Below are positions 4,721-5,344 of a stretch of DNA of 5,344 nucleotides, in pieces. The stretch is from JANOBJ01 sp031411575 (GTDB taxonomy: Bacteria > Pseudomonadota > Gammaproteobacteria > Burkholderiales > Burkholderiaceae_C), in the NCBI GenBank assembly GCA_031411575.1, contig JANOBJ010000069.1, forward strand, positions 1-5,344, written 5' to 3'. The translations under genes were made by a program, and so were the position numbers. Below the pieces are notes generated by a model. That model worked only from the letters and a program-made list of their open reading frames with translations, had not been told where the DNA came from and searched no databases. The stretch's first letter is position 1; every line of letters begins with the position of its first letter.

Positions 4721-5327
4721 TTAGACCATCAAAACAGGTGCTGAGCACCATCTCCACGATCTGCGCGTCGGTGTACAGGCCGCCGGTCTTGAGGAAGCCA
4801 AGCACCGGGTCACAGGCGCGCGCGTACAGGGTGTAGAGCACGGCGATGGCGGGCAGCGCCGGGTTGATGCTGCCGTCCTGCTGGGCGGCTTCGATGCAGC
4901 CGCCCAGCAGGTCGCTGATTTCCATCAGGCCGTCGATGTAGTCGCGGTTGGCCATCAGCGTGGCGCGCAGGGTGGAGTTCTGGCTCGGCAGCGACGGCAT
5001 TTCGCCGGCCAGCTGGACCTGCATGGTCCAGCGCGCCACGGCCTTCAACTTGTCGTGCGGCGGGTCGTTGGCGGGCAGGGTGTTCAAGAAATCCTGGGCG
5101 CGGCGCATCACGCGCGCCATGGCAGCGGTGGCCAGGTCTTCCTTGCTGGGGAAATGCTTGTACAGGCTGGCCTTGGCGATGCCCACTGAAGCGGCCACTT
5201 CATCGACCGTCATGGCGTCAAAGCCTTTTTCGGCCAGCAGGCGGTTAACCGTGTGCACGATGGCCTCTTCACGGGCCTGGAGCATCTGCTCCTTGAACGA
5301 AACCTTGATGACGGTGGTGCTGCTCAT
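4710..5327 (-). CDS. TetR/AcrR-family transcriptional regulator
   Basis: This is a 205-residue DNA-binding regulator. The N-terminal TetR domain is clear: helix 1 around residues 18-33, then the helix-turn-helix TVDEVAASVGIAKASLYKHF (40-59) followed by PSKEDL, the family's most conserved segment. The remaining residues (about 70-205) form the variable, mostly helical ligand-binding and dimerisation domain, so the effector is unknown. ATG 5327 is the most upstream start, since TAA lies in frame 12 bases before it, but it lacks a ribosome site. An alternative at Met15 (5285) has AAGGAG three bases ahead, slightly too close, and would give 191 residues with the DNA-binding domain intact. TetR regulators often control a divergent neighbour; that gene would lie beyond 5344. 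Usp converges with it and is an unlikely target. Confidence 0.95.
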   Translation of the reverse strand: MSSTTVIKVSFKEQMLQAREEAIVHTVNRLLAEKGFDAMTVDEVAASVGIAKASLYKHFPSKEDLATAAMARVMRRAQDFLNTLPANDPPHDKLKAVARWTMQVQLAGEMPSLPSQNSTLRATLMANRDYIDGLMEISDLLGGCIEAAQQDGSINPALPAIAVLYTLYARACDPVLGFLKTGGLYTDAQIVEMVLSTCFDGLNTR

Positions 5328-5333
5328 GTCTGA

Positions 5334-5339
5334 ATTTTA
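5334..5339 (-). promoter_or_regulatory. Candidate -10 element for a leaderless tetR transcript
   Basis: On the minus strand TAAAAT (5 of 6 matches to TATAAT) ends seven bases before the A of ATG 5327, so transcription would start at the initiation codon. The -35 region is outside the window. If Met15 is the true start, this becomes an ordinary promoter with a leader of about 42 bases. Confidence 0.4.
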
Positions 5340-5344
5340 GCCGC

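Overview
The window looks like a GC-rich betaproteobacterial chromosome, most likely Burkholderiales and probably Comamonadaceae. The reasons are the GlnE protein sequence, the strongly GC-rich third codon positions, and dispersed repeats built on a TTTGCTAT/ATAGCAAA core, which I associate from memory with that family. The genus cannot be fixed from the sequence alone.

Layout. (1) 2-2173, + strand: the last three quarters of glnE, the bifunctional enzyme that adenylylates and deadenylylates glutamine synthetase. It is interrupted by an in-frame TAG at 1610-1612, where a serine codon is expected; the frame stays open and recognisably GlnE for 186 more codons. (2) 2168-2500: a 333-bp imperfect palindrome with 70-nt ungapped outer arms and a nested 36-nt inner inverted pair. 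It fills nearly all of the gap after glnE and carries no credible gene. (3) 2525-3379, +: a calcineurin-like metallophosphoesterase with all metal-ligand motifs and no Shine-Dalgarno sequence. (4) 3582-4037, +: a secreted single-domain fasciclin (FAS1) protein behind an extended -10 promoter and followed by a strong hairpin. (5) 4189-4611, +: a UspA-type universal stress protein, preceded by a perfect TTGAC-N4-GTCAA dyad at class II FNR/CRP spacing from a -10-like hexamer. (6) 4669-4720: a third, partial copy of the repeat that forms the palindrome arms, lying between converging genes. (7) 4710-5327, - strand: a TetR-family regulator.

The genes do not form an evident pathway or operon. Each of the last four appears to have its own start signals, and several are separated by hairpins or repeats. 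The nearest thing to a theme is housekeeping plus stress response: nitrogen control (glnE), a probable anaerobically or redox-regulated Usp, and a secreted FAS1 protein.

I found no tRNA, rRNA, CRISPR array, prophage or complete insertion sequence, and no clear novel multi-gene system. The points most worth a second look are the amber codon in glnE, the nested palindromic element and its dispersed relative, the FNR-like promoter of the usp gene, and two genes that look leaderless.
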